From contig NZ_BJNT01000005.1 of NCBI RefSeq assembly GCF_006539825.1, positions 124,001 through 188,000 of the forward strand: a stretch of DNA of 64,000 nucleotides, in the 5' to 3' direction. Below, in pieces: positions 55,720 to 64,000 of this stretch; within the stretch, counting starts at the first letter, position 1, and each line of letters begins with the position of its first letter. Source of the stretch: Corynebacterium variabile (lineage in GTDB: Bacteria; Actinomycetota; Actinomycetes; Mycobacteriales; Mycobacteriaceae). A program made the position numbers and the translations under genes. The notes below the pieces were generated by a model, which had not been told where the DNA came from, did no database searches, and was given only the letters and a program-made list of their open reading frames with translations.

Positions 55720-57597
55720 TCAGGCGAACGCGCCGTCGGTCCAGAGCTTGGAAGCGACGCGACGGGCGATCTTGTTGGCCGAGGAGCGCGGGATGCTGCC
55801 CTGGTCCACGATGCGCACCTCGGTCGGCTGGACACCGTGGACCGAGGTGACGGCGGAGCGCACCGCGGCGACGGCGTCGGCGTCCCCGGCGGGGTCGGCC
55901 TCCGGGTCCCGCTCGGCGATGATGATGAGCTCCTCGACGTCCGAGCCGGTGTCGACGGCGAAGGCGGCGATGACGTCCCGGAGGATCTGGTCGGTGGCCT
56001 CCTGGGCGGTGGCCTCGATGTCCTGCGGGTAGTGGTTGCGGCCGGCGATGACGACGAGGTCCTTGATGCGACCGGTGACGTAGATCTCGCCGTCGATGAT
56101 GACGGCGAGATCACCGGTGCGCAGCCAGTTGTCCTCCGGGACGCCGGCGGCGGCGCTGTCATCGAGGCGGCTGGCCTCCGGCAGCTCATTGCGGAAGGTC
56201 TCGACGGTCTCCTCGTCGCGGTCGAGGTAGCCGGCGGCGACGTTGTTGCCGTGGATCCACAGCTCGCCGACGGAGCCCAGCGGTAGTTCCTTACCGGTCT
56301 CCGGGTCGACGACCACGACGGCCTCGTTCGGGCCGGGGGCGCCGACGGAGACGATGGCCATGGCCTTGTCGGAGTCGCTCTCGGACTCCGGCAGCTCGAC
56401 GATGCGTCCGGCGGAGAGCTCCTCGCGGTCGAAGACGCGCAGCAGGGGGCGGTTCTCGGTCTGCGGGGTGGAGACGAACACGGTCGCCTCGGCCAGGCCG
56501 TAGGAGGGACGCATGGCGGAGCGGACGAAACCGTAGGGGCCGAAGACATCCTGGAAGCGGTCGATGGACTGGAGGCTGACGGCCTCGGCACCGTTGATGA
56601 CGCCCTCGACGTGGCTGAGGTCGACATCGGCGAGGTCCTCGCGCTCGGCCGGGTTGGCGTAACGGGCGGCAAGCTCCAGGGCGAAGTTCGGCACGGCGGC
56701 GTAGACGTTGACGGCGTCCTCGCCGACAGTGCCCTTCTCGGAGAGCTGGCGGATCCAGCGGCCCGGGTCCTGGATGAAGTCGCGGGGGCTCATGATGTCC
56801 TGCGGGATGCCGAGGATCAGGCAGAAGGACGCCAGGATGATGCCCATGTCGTGGTGCAGCGGCAGCCAGTTCACCAGGCGCATCGGCATCTGGAGCTGAC
56901 CGGCCTGGAAGACCTGGAGCACATTGGTGACGATGTTGCGGTGGGTGAGGACCACGCCGGCGGGGGCGCGGGTGGAGCCGGAGGTGTACTGCAGGAAGGC
57001 GGGGTCGCCGGCCTTCGGGGCGAGCTCCGGGTGCTCGGCGAAGAGCGTCATCGGGTTCTCCCAGTCCTCGGCGAGCGAGTCCGGGAGTGCGTCGACGGTG
57101 AGGATCCGGGGACGCTCACCGGCGGGCAGGTCGGAGAAGTGCTTGCGCACGTCCGCCGCGGAGTTCTTGTTCGTCAGCACCACGGTCGGGGTGGAGGACG
57201 CGAGGACGGCGGTGAGGTGGGCGCCGTGGCCCGGCTCGGTGGGGTCGTACAGCGGCACGGGGACGGTGCCGGCGTAGAGGGCGCCGACGAAGCCGATGAG
57301 GTACTCGGGGCTGTTGTTGGCCAGGATGGCGACCCGGTCACCGGGGGTGGTGACCTGACGCAGCCGGACGCTGACGGCCTTGATCCTCGTGTTGACCTGG
57401 GCGCGGGTCCATTCGATGACCTCCCCCTCACGGGAGGAGGAGAAGTCGTGGTAGCGGAAGAGCACGTCATCGGCGGTGCCCTGCATGCCGGCCAGTGCGA
57501 AGAGCATCTCGTTCATGCCCGAGAGGGTCAGCTGGTCGGGGATGCTGATGTTTCCCTTGTCGTCGTAGAACTGCTGCATCGCTGCGCTGACGTCCAT
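55720..57597 (-). CDS. fadD32: Long-chain fatty acyl-AMP ligase FadD32
   Basis: The 625-residue FAAL activates the long (meromycolate-type) fatty acid as acyl-AMP and loads it on the N-terminal ACP of Pks13. It has the adenylate motif LQYTSGSTRAPAGVVLTHRN, YGLAEATVFVSTPQ, the FAAL-specific insertion and the C-terminal hinge region VAAGYLDRDEETVETF and WLRTGDLAVIIDGEIYVTGR. An AGGAG lies close to the ATG. The order fadD32-pks13-accD4 is the canonical mycolate operon. Confidence 0.95.
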   Translation of the reverse strand: MDVSAAMQQFYDDKGNISIPDQLTLSGMNEMLFALAGMQGTADDVLFRYHDFSSSREGEVIEWTRAQVNTRIKAVSVRLRQVTTPGDRVAILANNSPEYLIGFVGALYAGTVPVPLYDPTEPGHGAHLTAVLASSTPTVVLTNKNSAADVRKHFSDLPAGERPRILTVDALPDSLAEDWENPMTLFAEHPELAPKAGDPAFLQYTSGSTRAPAGVVLTHRNIVTNVLQVFQAGQLQMPMRLVNWLPLHHDMGIILASFCLILGIPQDIMSPRDFIQDPGRWIRQLSEKGTVGEDAVNVYAAVPNFALELAARYANPAEREDLADVDLSHVEGVINGAEAVSLQSIDRFQDVFGPYGFVRSAMRPSYGLAEATVFVSTPQTENRPLLRVFDREELSAGRIVELPESESDSDKAMAIVSVGAPGPNEAVVVVDPETGKELPLGSVGELWIHGNNVAAGYLDRDEETVETFRNELPEASRLDDSAAAGVPEDNWLRTGDLAVIIDGEIYVTGRIKDLVVIAGRNHYPQDIEATAQEATDQILRDVIAAFAVDTGSDVEELIIIAERDPEADPAGDADAVAAVRSAVTSVHGVQPTEVRIVDQGSIPRSSANKIARRVASKLWTDGAFA

Positions 57598-57702
57598 GTG
57601 GTCTCCTGTTGTGTCGTGTCGGGGCGGGGAGTGATCGAGTTTCTCCTAGAAACCCTAACGGTTCGCGGCGCTGAATTGTTATGGACACCGCTACAAACCG
57701 AC

Positions 57703-58653
57703 CTAATTGTTGATGATGTCCTTCGCCCAGTTCACGATCCACTGCGGCACGGTGGCATCCGGGACGACGTTGCCGTTGGTCGAGTACTGGGCGTGGACGC
57801 CGTTGGCCGCAATGAGGTCGTTGGCGCGGGCGACGGCGTTGCCGATGTCGCGCGGGGCGCTGCAGACAAGGTCGGCCGGGTCACAGAACTGGTTGACGCG
57901 GTCCTGCAGTTCACCGAAGTCCGTCGGGCGGGGGCCGCGCATGGACGCACCGGGGACGATCGGCTGGACCAGGAGGTTCACCGAGCTCAGCGCGATCTCC
58001 GCGCCGATCCCCTTGACGTCCGGGCTGCCGACGAGAGTGCCCTTGCCGTCCTCACGGCGTCCGTCAGCGATGAGGGCGACGCCGGCGACGTTCGCGGCAG
58101 GGACCGGACCGTTGCCGTTGCCGATCTCGGTCGCGAGGTCGCCGGTGAGCACCGCCCCCTGGCTGAAGCCGGTGAGGATGAACTGCGTGCCGGGGCACCC
58201 GGCGTAGGTGGCGGACATCTCCTCGACGACGCGGTCGTAGCCCTGGTTACGGGAATCGTCGTAACTCATCTCGCCGAGGGCGTTGATGTTGCGGAACTGG
58301 GCCGCGTACGGAAGGGTCCAGACCTTCACTCCCCCGTTCGCACCGTCAGCGGTGGCGTCTCCGCCGTAGGCCTCCTGCAGCGGGTTCGTCACGCCGAGGA
58401 GCAGCGAGTTCGGGTTTGCCGTGGGATGGACCGGATCGTCGTCGGCCTTGGACTCCCAGGTACCGGGCGCGGATATGACCTCGTAGGCCGGGCAGCTGTC
58501 CGGCTGGTCGACATCGGTGCCGGGCGTGGGTGACGCGCCGGTGGTGGTCGGACCGGGCTTGTCCTCGTCGTTGCGGGTCATCCACTGACCGACGCCGACG
58601 ATGAGGATCACGACCAGAATGATGACACCGAGGACGGTGAGAGTCTTCTTCAT
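57703..58653 (-). CDS. Cutinase-family lipase/thioesterase (Rv3802c-like)
   Basis: The 316-residue protein has an N-terminal membrane anchor (TLTVLGVIILVVILIVGVG), a Pro/Thr linker and a cutinase fold with the nucleophile Ser in LTGFSQGAVLTGDL, the Asp region near FCDPADLVCS with two Cys, and the His in NGVHAQYSTNG. The Mtb homolog Rv3802c beside fadD32 is an essential phospholipase A/thioesterase that regulates mycolic acid content. ATG 58653 gives the natural anchor start. It is followed by fadD32 after 105 bp. Confidence 0.88.
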   Translation of the reverse strand: MKKTLTVLGVIILVVILIVGVGQWMTRNDEDKPGPTTTGASPTPGTDVDQPDSCPAYEVISAPGTWESKADDDPVHPTANPNSLLLGVTNPLQEAYGGDATADGANGGVKVWTLPYAAQFRNINALGEMSYDDSRNQGYDRVVEEMSATYAGCPGTQFILTGFSQGAVLTGDLATEIGNGNGPVPAANVAGVALIADGRREDGKGTLVGSPDVKGIGAEIALSSVNLLVQPIVPGASMRGPRPTDFGELQDRVNQFCDPADLVCSAPRDIGNAVARANDLIAANGVHAQYSTNGNVVPDATVPQWIVNWAKDIINN

Positions 58654-58834
58654 TGACACGACGCTACCCGGTAGGGCTGGCAGGTCGCTGGCAGACACCC
58701 GTGATCGGGGTGGTAGCCGTGGGGCCGGTGTGGCGGGTGAGTTTTCAGGATGACGCCAGGCCGCACCCCCACTCCGACCTTTCCCCCCATCCCTCCCCTG
58801 CCTTCACCGCCCCATGACGGCATCTTGTCCACGT

Positions 58835-58886
58835 CTTGGGACCGCAGGACGGTTTCCGGCCGATTTTCCGTCCTGCCGTCCCAAGA
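58835..58886. repeat. Inverted repeat beside the palindromic repeat
   Basis: CTTGGGACCGCAGGACGG (58835-58852) pairs with CCGTCCTGCCGTCCCAAG (58868-58885) with one mismatch around a 15-nt loop. A second GCATCTTG at 58820 repeats the outer arm, so the left arm looks partly duplicated. Confidence 0.6.
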
Positions 58887-58906
58887 TGCCGACACCCCTC
58901 CGAGGC

Positions 58907-58967
58907 GAGTTTGCGCCGACATATCGGTAATGCTGTGGCAGCAGAACGTCGAAACGTCGGCGCAAAC
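58907..58967. repeat. 61-nt palindromic repeat, copy 3
   Basis: Perfect arms GTTTGCGCCGAC (58909-58920) and GTCGGCGCAAAC (58956-58967) with an inner GCTGTGGCAGC region. Same length and arm core as the repeats at 15458 and 42026. Confidence 0.75.
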
Positions 58968-58984
58968 CCCCATCGTCAACGAGC

Positions 58985-59017
58985 ACAGGCCCCACAACTG
59001 AAAGCTGTGGGGCCTGT
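58985..59017 (-). terminator. Terminator of the mycolyltransferase gene
   Basis: ACAGGCCCCACA (58985-58996) and TGTGGGGCCTGT (59006-59017) form a perfect 12-bp stem with a 9-nt loop, 12 bp past the stop on the minus strand. Confidence 0.8.
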
Positions 59018-59029
59018 CGGTGTGATCAG

Positions 59030-61183
59030 TTACCGCGCAGGAGCGGGAACCGGCTCTTCGCTGACGGGAGCTGCCGGATCCTCGGGGTCTTGTTCCCCAT
59101 CGACATCCGCACCCGGGTCAGTGTCAGCGTCCTCCGTCCGGGTGACCGTCACCTCGCCGTCCTTGTCCACGGTGACGGTGCCGCGCTCAAATTTCGCGAC
59201 ACCTGATCCGTCATCGTTGACGACTTGATCAGCGGTCGGGAACCCGAGACCCTCCGGGTGCTCGTAGCCCTCCTTCTTCCAGGCGTCGGCCACCGGACCG
59301 TTCAGGAAGTAGTAGGCAGGCCCACCGTCCTTCGAGTACATGTAGCCGTTGTCCGTCCGGATCCACGTGTCATCGGGACCGGTACCGAGATCCGTAACGT
59401 TCCTGACCGGGAAACCGAGAAGACCGGCCGGGCCGCCCAGCTCCTTGTAGCGTTCCCAGATGGGACCGTTCACGGCGTAGACCTTGTTGTCCTTGCCCTT
59501 GCGGTAGACCGTACCGGCCTCGAACTCCTGCTTCGTGCCGGCCACGTCGGTGAGGCTCTCTTCATCACTTAGCGGGAAGCCCATTCCCCGTTCGTAGTCT
59601 CGCTTTGCCCAGGCACTGAGGACATCAGATTTGACGGCCACGGCCCCGTACTCAGGGATGTAGTGAATGCGGCCTCCCTCATAACGGGCGTAATCCCCCT
59701 TCGACAGCTTTTTCTCTTCATACGTGGGGTAACCGAGCCAGGAGCTTGGACCGCCCATCTCCTTGTACTTCTTACCGGTCGCACCCCACTGGGCGTACGC
59801 GACCTGGGTCTTGGGATTGAGGTAGACCGTGGCACCCCCGAACTCCTGGACCTTATTACCGTGTTCGACCTCGTAGGCGTTCGAGATGCACTCACCGATT
59901 TCCCGGGCATCCTCGCTGTCCTGTCTCGTCTTGAAGGCGCCTTCGACGGTACAGTTCACCGAGAGGTCGCCCTCGTCCAATCCCCACTTTTCAGCAATCA
60001 TCGGCCACATGTTCTTCACTTCCGGCTCCCAGTACGCCCAGGTGTGGGTGCCGTTGGGACGGAAGACGTCGGTAACCTCCACTCCGGCGAGTTTGGCGGC
60101 GTTGACGAAGCTCTGGGTAGTGACCCGGGATCCGAACTCGCGGGGATTGTTGAGGAAACCTGGTTTGTCATTGGGCTTGTCGTGGTTCCCCGCCGTTCCG
60201 TTACCTGAGGAGACGTAAACGAGCTTGCCCTTGAGATTTCGAACAAGCAGTTTCGGGTCGTGCTCGCGCCAATTACGGGAGTAGAACGGCCCCCACATCT
60301 TCGTGGCGTCGAAACCGGTGGACTGCAGGTTCGAATCGAACATGTACGGTAAGCCGGGCGAGGTGGTGTCCAGGTAACCGGAGAAGGAGCCGACGGCGTC
60401 GAACATCTCCGGGTTGCGCGCAGCCAGGTTGACCGCACTGGTCCCGCCCATCGAGACACCCATGACAGCGCGGTGCTCGTCCTGGATCCGGTAGTGAGAC
60501 AGAACGGATGGGAGTTCCTCGGTCAGGAACGTCTCCCACTTGTAGTTCTGACCGTTGTCCGGCTGCTCCCAGTCCGAGTAGAAGGACCCGGACCCACCGA
60601 CAGGCAGGACCAGAGTGACGTTCTTGTCTCCGAAATAGCTGACGATATCGGTCCGGTAGGACCAGCTGTTCTCCGTCTCACTGCCCCAGAGTCCACCCAG
60701 CATCAGGATGGACGGGAACGTCTTCTCCTTATCAGTGTGCCAGTCCCGGGCCAGGTGCAGCTGCACCTTCTGCACCTCGCCACCCATGGCTGGCGAGGTG
60801 ACGGACACATTAACCCAGCGGTCCCCCTTCCACTCCTCCTTCTTGACCTCGACACCGTCAGGAAGCCCAGGGACATCAGGGTCCAGGGTCTGAGCGATCG
60901 TCGCCCGGTCCGGCGCGGGCCCGGGATCATCCGCCGCGAACGGGGACGCGGCAGGCGGAGCGATGTTCCCGGTCTCCGCACGCGGCGTCCCGTCATCCGC
61001 CGGGACTTCCGTGGGATCTTCCTGAGTGGCGACGACGGGAGCATCAGCGACGCCGCCGTCTGTCGGCGCCTCTTGCGCGACAGCGGCAGGAGCTGCCAAC
61101 GAGACTGCTGTAGCAAGGGCGATGGGGAGTGCAAGAACCGCTCGCATGGAGCGGCGCCTGCCCGAGTGCGGGGTGGGACGCAT
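59030..61183 (-). CDS. Mycolyltransferase with C-terminal LGFP repeats (Cmt1/Cop1/PS1 type)
   Basis: The 717-residue secreted protein has a basic signal peptide (RRRSMRAVLALPIALATAVS, cleavage after VAQ near residue 42), a Pro/Asp-rich spacer, an antigen-85-type alpha/beta-hydrolase domain (about 100-430) with Ser in VMGVSMGGTSAVNLAARNP, the Glu/Asp region and His in RPNGTHTWAYWEPEV, and then LGFP repeats (SWLGYPTYEE, MGFPLSDEES, GLLGFPVRNV, GLGFPTADQV) that bind the cell wall. The tail is Asp/Glu/Pro rich. It transfers mycolate from TMM to arabinogalactan or another TMM. ATG 61183 was chosen over 61207 because it starts the signal peptide and GGAAG lies upstream. Confidence 0.93.
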   Translation of the reverse strand: MRPTPHSGRRRSMRAVLALPIALATAVSLAAPAAVAQEAPTDGGVADAPVVATQEDPTEVPADDGTPRAETGNIAPPAASPFAADDPGPAPDRATIAQTLDPDVPGLPDGVEVKKEEWKGDRWVNVSVTSPAMGGEVQKVQLHLARDWHTDKEKTFPSILMLGGLWGSETENSWSYRTDIVSYFGDKNVTLVLPVGGSGSFYSDWEQPDNGQNYKWETFLTEELPSVLSHYRIQDEHRAVMGVSMGGTSAVNLAARNPEMFDAVGSFSGYLDTTSPGLPYMFDSNLQSTGFDATKMWGPFYSRNWREHDPKLLVRNLKGKLVYVSSGNGTAGNHDKPNDKPGFLNNPREFGSRVTTQSFVNAAKLAGVEVTDVFRPNGTHTWAYWEPEVKNMWPMIAEKWGLDEGDLSVNCTVEGAFKTRQDSEDAREIGECISNAYEVEHGNKVQEFGGATVYLNPKTQVAYAQWGATGKKYKEMGGPSSWLGYPTYEEKKLSKGDYARYEGGRIHYIPEYGAVAVKSDVLSAWAKRDYERGMGFPLSDEESLTDVAGTKQEFEAGTVYRKGKDNKVYAVNGPIWERYKELGGPAGLLGFPVRNVTDLGTGPDDTWIRTDNGYMYSKDGGPAYYFLNGPVADAWKKEGYEHPEGLGFPTADQVVNDDGSGVAKFERGTVTVDKDGEVTVTRTEDADTDPGADVDGEQDPEDPAAPVSEEPVPAPAR

Positions 61184-61355
61184 GGGAAACTCTTCCTGAA
61201 ACGACAACAGTCACGGCACTCAGGCCGACACTGTGACAGATGTGACGGAAGTAAAGGTAGCACGGTCCCAGGACCACAGTCATCTGCCAACTGTGCTGCA
61301 CAGACGCTACATCGCTGCCGTTCCCACTCCGGAAGAAATAACTTGCACTCCCCCG

Positions 61356-62393
61356 CTATTCAACCTCCAACACCTCCGCGATCAGGGGCCAGGCGTCCTT
61401 CATGACGGGAACCCAGGCGTTCCAGTTGTGCGCTCCCGTGGGCTGCATGTCCGCGTGGACCGATACCCCGGCGTCCTCGGCATAGGAGAGGAAGCGCTCC
61501 GTACTCATCCGCGACAGCGCCTCGCCACTTTGGTCCGTCGTCGCCGTGATCGGGTCATTCGTCGGCTCGCCCGGAGTCAGCCGTCCGGATCCGGAGTAGA
61601 CGAAGACGGTGGTGTCCCGGAGATTGTCGAGCAGCAGCTTCGGGTCATGGTCGGCCCAGCCCTGTGAACCGAGCGGACCCCACATGTTCGCCGCCGTGCT
61701 GCGACCCCAGACCTTCAGCATCGCGTCCACCGCCTGCGGCATGCCCGGCGAGGACATGTCGAGGTAGCCGGAGAACGAGCCCGCGAACCGGAAGGCATCC
61801 GGGTGCCGCCCGGCAAGCGTGACCGACGCGGTCGCCCCCATGGACACGCCCATGATCGCCCGACGGTCATCCGAACGGAAGTCCTTGGCCAGGACCGCCG
61901 GAAGCTCCTCGGTGAGGAAGGTCTCCCAGTTGATCGTCTCGCCGTTGTCCTGGTTCACCCAGTCGGTGTAGAACGTCGCACCACCGCCCACCGGCATGAT
62001 GAGATTCACGTTCTTGTCGGCGTACCACTCGGCGGCATCGGCCTGGGTCAGCCAGCTGTTGGACTCGTCGGAGCCGTAGATCCCGCCGAGCGTCCACACC
62101 GAGGCGAAGGTCTGCTCCGGACGGGTGTACCAGTCCCGGGCCAGCTGCATCTCCACCTTCAGCGGCTCGCCGGGCATGGCGGCCGAGTTCACGTACAGGT
62201 CGACGCGGCGTCCCTGCTCGTCCTCTCCCCCGTCCAGCCACTCCACGTGGTCGATGCTGACGCCGGCGGGGAGGTCGGCGGTGGCGGCACCCGACGCAGC
62301 CGCCCCCGACGGCACGGTGGTCGACGCGCCCGCCACCGGAACCGGGACGGTCAGGGCCAGGGCAAGAAGAGCGCCACCGACGGCTCGCCTCAT
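61356..62393 (-). CDS. Mycolyltransferase, short form (Cmt2-like)
   Basis: The 345-residue secreted enzyme has a signal peptide (AVGGALLALALTVPVPVAGA), the antigen-85 fold, the nucleophile in IMGVSMGATASVTLAGRHP and His in QPTGAHNWNAWVPVM. It lacks LGFP repeats. The residue after the nucleophile elbow is Ala (GVSMGA) where the neighbour has Gly (GVSMGG). It lies 172 bp downstream of where the larger mycolyltransferase gene begins, on the same strand. ATG 62393 starts the signal peptide; the frame beyond it belongs to shadow sequence. Confidence 0.9.
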   Translation of the reverse strand: MRRAVGGALLALALTVPVPVAGASTTVPSGAAASGAATADLPAGVSIDHVEWLDGGEDEQGRRVDLYVNSAAMPGEPLKVEMQLARDWYTRPEQTFASVWTLGGIYGSDESNSWLTQADAAEWYADKNVNLIMPVGGGATFYTDWVNQDNGETINWETFLTEELPAVLAKDFRSDDRRAIMGVSMGATASVTLAGRHPDAFRFAGSFSGYLDMSSPGMPQAVDAMLKVWGRSTAANMWGPLGSQGWADHDPKLLLDNLRDTTVFVYSGSGRLTPGEPTNDPITATTDQSGEALSRMSTERFLSYAEDAGVSVHADMQPTGAHNWNAWVPVMKDAWPLIAEVLEVE

Positions 62394-62548
62394 GCCTCGG
62401 CCCCGAGCGCGTCCTCGGCGGAACCGGCCGAACCGGCGGCAGGGGTGCCCGGGGCCGCGACGGCCGTGGCGCACAGCGAGAGGGAGCACAGAACGGAGAC
62501 CGCGGCGGCAGCGCCGCGGCGTCGGAGGTTAAGGGATGTCAGGTTCAC
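62390..62548 (-). CDS. Small secreted-type ORF coupled to the Cmt2-like gene
   Basis: A GTG at 62548 opens a 52-residue frame that reads like a signal peptide (LTSLNLRRRGAAAAVSVLCS, then LCATAVAAPG) followed by a short Gly/Ala/Ser tail. Its TGA overlaps the ATG of the mycolyltransferase gene (ATGA). It could be a small exported peptide, a translational leader, or a degenerate signal sequence left by an earlier gene. No clear ribosome binding site is present. Confidence 0.35.
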   Translation of the reverse strand: MNLTSLNLRRRGAAAAVSVLCSLSLCATAVAAPGTPAAGSAGSAEDALGAEA

Positions 62549-62632
62549 CCGGTGATCGTACCGTGACCGCGGGCACAGCTCGGGGGCGCCGAGGTTCACG
62601 CCCGGCGTCCCACCTGTCTGAACATCATCCGA

Positions 62633-63199
62633 TCATCCGCAGTAGTTGGCCTCCGCGGCGGCCTTGATCGCCTCTGCGATGACCTCGGGATCCTCGTCGG
62701 ATTCGCCGAGTGCCTGCAGCTGGCCGGCGATGGCGGGGACGGCGAAGCTGTCGCGTCCCTCCTCATTCGCCAGGCACTGCTCGTGGGCGGCGGCGATCAT
62801 CTGGTCCTGCAGAACCTGGTCATCGACCTCGATATTCTTGCCCTTGAGCTCGTCGAGGAAGGCATTGTCCTCCTCGCCACGCACGGCGGACGCCTCGGGC
62901 AGCTCGGTGATCTCCGAGATGCCGCCGTCCTGGGCGTCGCCCGAGCCGGAGTCCCCGCCGCCCGAGTGCGGGTTCGGGGTGGTGGTCACGACCGCACCCG
63001 AGGTGGTCGGGTTCGCCGGCACGACCTGCGACGGTCCGGAGGACGCCGAGGTGTCGCTCTCCGCGGTGGAGGAATCGTCACCGCAGGCTGCGAGGGCCCC
63101 GGCGGTGGCCAGCGCGAGGACGCCGGCGCCCAGTGCACGGGTGGTACGGGTTGCGCGGGTGGTACGGGTTGCGCGGGTGGAACGGAAACGCATGAGCAT
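62633..63199 (-). CDS. Small lipoprotein, DUF732-like
   Basis: The 188-residue protein has a lipoprotein signal (lipobox ALAACGDDS, Cys near residue 39) after an unusual Arg-Thr-Ala repeat, a Ser/Thr/Gly-rich spacer and a helical C-terminal domain ending NYCG with conserved Cys near QCLANEEG, as in DUF732-like proteins. A small secreted protein gene lies in the same place among mycolyltransferase genes in C. glutamicum. ATG 63199 overlaps the stop of the preceding LGFP gene; ATG 63193 is the alternative. Confidence 0.7.
   Translation of the reverse strand: MLMRFRSTRATRTTRATRTTRALGAGVLALATAGALAACGDDSSTAESDTSASSGPSQVVPANPTTSGAVVTTTPNPHSGGGDSGSGDAQDGGISEITELPEASAVRGEEDNAFLDELKGKNIEVDDQVLQDQMIAAAHEQCLANEEGRDSFAVPAIAGQLQALGESDEDPEVIAEAIKAAAEANYCG
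63127..63182. repeat. 15-bp tandem repeat in a signal-peptide coding region
   Basis: Units reading GGGTGGTACGGGTTGC-like on the plus strand are repeated nearly perfectly, encoding Arg-Ala-Thr-Arg-Thr-Thr on the minus strand. This is prone to slippage and lengthens the positive N-region of the lipoprotein signal. Confidence 0.6.
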
Positions 63200-63999
63200 C
63201 AGCCCTTGTAGTCTTTCTCGATGTTGCCGTTGACCATGCGGATCTCACCGTGCTGGAAGGTGACCTTCCGCACGCCGTTCTCCTCGGTCTCGTCGGAGGT
63301 CGGGAACCCGAACCTGCCCTGCTCGTAGCCCTCCTCGCCCCAGGCCTTGAAGATCTCGCTGCGGGAGATGCTGTGCGCACCCGTCGCGGCGGACCAGTAG
63401 ATGTTGCCGTCGTCGAAGGTGCTGAACGCACCGCCGCGGATACCGATCTCGTCGGAGGTCGGGAAGCCCAGACCGGACTTCGACGGGCCGCCGGCCTCGA
63501 TGTACTTGTTCGCGATGACGCCCTGGACGTACTGGACCTTGCCGTCCTTGTTGCGGACGATGACGCCGTTCTCGAACTTCTGCCACTGACCACCGTCGAT
63601 GTCGACGGCCGCCTCGGTCGGGAAGCCCAGCGGGCCGGTCTCCCACTTGGTCCTGCCCCAGGCGTCGATGATGTCCTTCTTCACGGGGACAGCGCCGGTC
63701 TCCGGGGTCCAGTAGATCGCGCCGTTCTCGAAGTTCACGAAACGGCCGCGGCCGTTGGCGATGGTGATCTCCTCGGAGGTCGGGTAACCGAGCCAGGAGT
63801 CCGCGCCACCCATCTCGGAGTAGCGGGCGCTGATCCTGCCCCAGGTGGCATGCGCACCGGTGGAGGGCTTCCACCAGACACGGCCGTTACGGAAGTCCTG
63901 GACCTTGCCGCCGTCCTTGGCGTCGTACTCGTTGGTGATGCAGGTACCGAGCTGGGTGCGGTACTTGTCCGCGGTCTTGGCGATGTCGCCGACCGGGGC
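63199..63999 (-). CDS. C-terminal part of an LGFP-repeat cell-wall protein, probably a second Cop1-type mycolyltransferase
   Basis: The gene enters from the right edge. The visible 266 residues begin APVGDIAKTADKYRTQLGTC and contain a line of LGFP repeats: SWLGYPTSEEIT, GPLGFPTEAAVD, SGLGFPTSDEIG and GRFGFPTSDETE, each with a F/Y-x-N-G-x-I/V-x-W/Y companion strand. The stretch CITNEYDAKDGGKVQDFRNG parallels the post-catalytic part of the larger mycolyltransferase in this window, so an antigen-85 domain probably lies upstream, outside the window. Confidence 0.8.
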   Translation of the reverse strand, partial: APVGDIAKTADKYRTQLGTCITNEYDAKDGGKVQDFRNGRVWWKPSTGAHATWGRISARYSEMGGADSWLGYPTSEEITIANGRGRFVNFENGAIYWTPETGAVPVKKDIIDAWGRTKWETGPLGFPTEAAVDIDGGQWQKFENGVIVRNKDGKVQYVQGVIANKYIEAGGPSKSGLGFPTSDEIGIRGGAFSTFDDGNIYWSAATGAHSISRSEIFKAWGEEGYEQGRFGFPTSDETEENGVRKVTFQHGEIRMVNGNIEKDYKG

Positions 64000-64000
64000 A

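Larger units (their letters stand above)
58654..59029. other. 376-bp intergenic region with repeats
   Basis: This gap between the mycolyltransferase stop and the cutinase-like gene contains no gene. It holds two palindromes (58835-58886 and 58907-58967) and a terminator hairpin (58985-59017), leaving about 150 bp before 58803 for the promoter of the cutinase-like gene. Confidence 0.6.

Overview
The window reads as a high-GC, mycolic-acid-containing actinobacterium, almost certainly a Corynebacterium. Evidence: mycolate condensation genes (AccD4-type carboxylase, Pks13, FadD32), a cutinase-like lipase, tandem antigen-85-fold mycolyltransferases with LGFP repeats, AftD, an MmpL3-type transporter next to a TrmB/MtrP-like gene and a NYN gene, GTP-dependent PEP carboxykinase, and several genes with a -10 box about 7 nt before the start codon (leaderless style). 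Species was not determined. No rRNA, tRNA, CRISPR array, transposase or phage gene was found.

Layout. 1-7.8 kb: end of a UspA gene, a DUF2613 peptide, aftD, a TmaT-like acyltransferase, an LmcA-like DUF3068 protein and a second AftD-like membrane protein (envelope polysaccharide and trehalose-mycolate maturation). 7.9-10.9 kb: glycine betaine/proline ABC importer. 11-16.3 kb: GT4 glycosyltransferase, coiled-coil protein of unknown function, a leaderless toxin-antitoxin-like pair, DUF4395 protein and a methyltransferase. 16.5-20.8 kb: fadA-fadB beta-oxidation pair and a DedA protein. 20.8-26.4 kb: a two-component system divergent from a DUF4956 / polyphosphate-polymerase-like / carbohydrate-binding lipoprotein operon.

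26.4-34.8 kb is metabolic and accessory: ProC-like reductase, TetR, MpaB-type oxygenase, DyP peroxidase, YihY protein, acetolactate decarboxylase, aldo/keto reductase, sugar acetyltransferase and an MmyB-like regulator. Four genes here look broken: an in-frame TGA in the oxygenase, a truncated esterase, a 4-bp duplication in the acetyltransferase, and an internal deletion in the regulator.

35-48 kb: pckG, two small corynebacterial genes, then the trehalose-mycolate export block mtrP/trmB-like, NYN, mmpL, UPF0104 protein and DUF3054; a LysR/MFS pair; and a DUF6230-DUF6114 pair. 48-64 kb: the mycolate synthesis and transfer block on the minus strand (accD4, pks13, fadD32, cutinase-like gene, two mycolyltransferases, a small lipoprotein and the LGFP tail of a third cell-wall protein cut by the window end). 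Together these blocks make mycolic acid, load it on trehalose, acetylate and export TMM, and transfer it onto arabinogalactan whose arabinan AftD helps build.

Structures not explained by genes include a family of 61-63 nt palindromic repeats (three copies, one inside the mmpL reading frame), several very long hairpins between genes, and palindromes upstream of proV, dedA and pks13.
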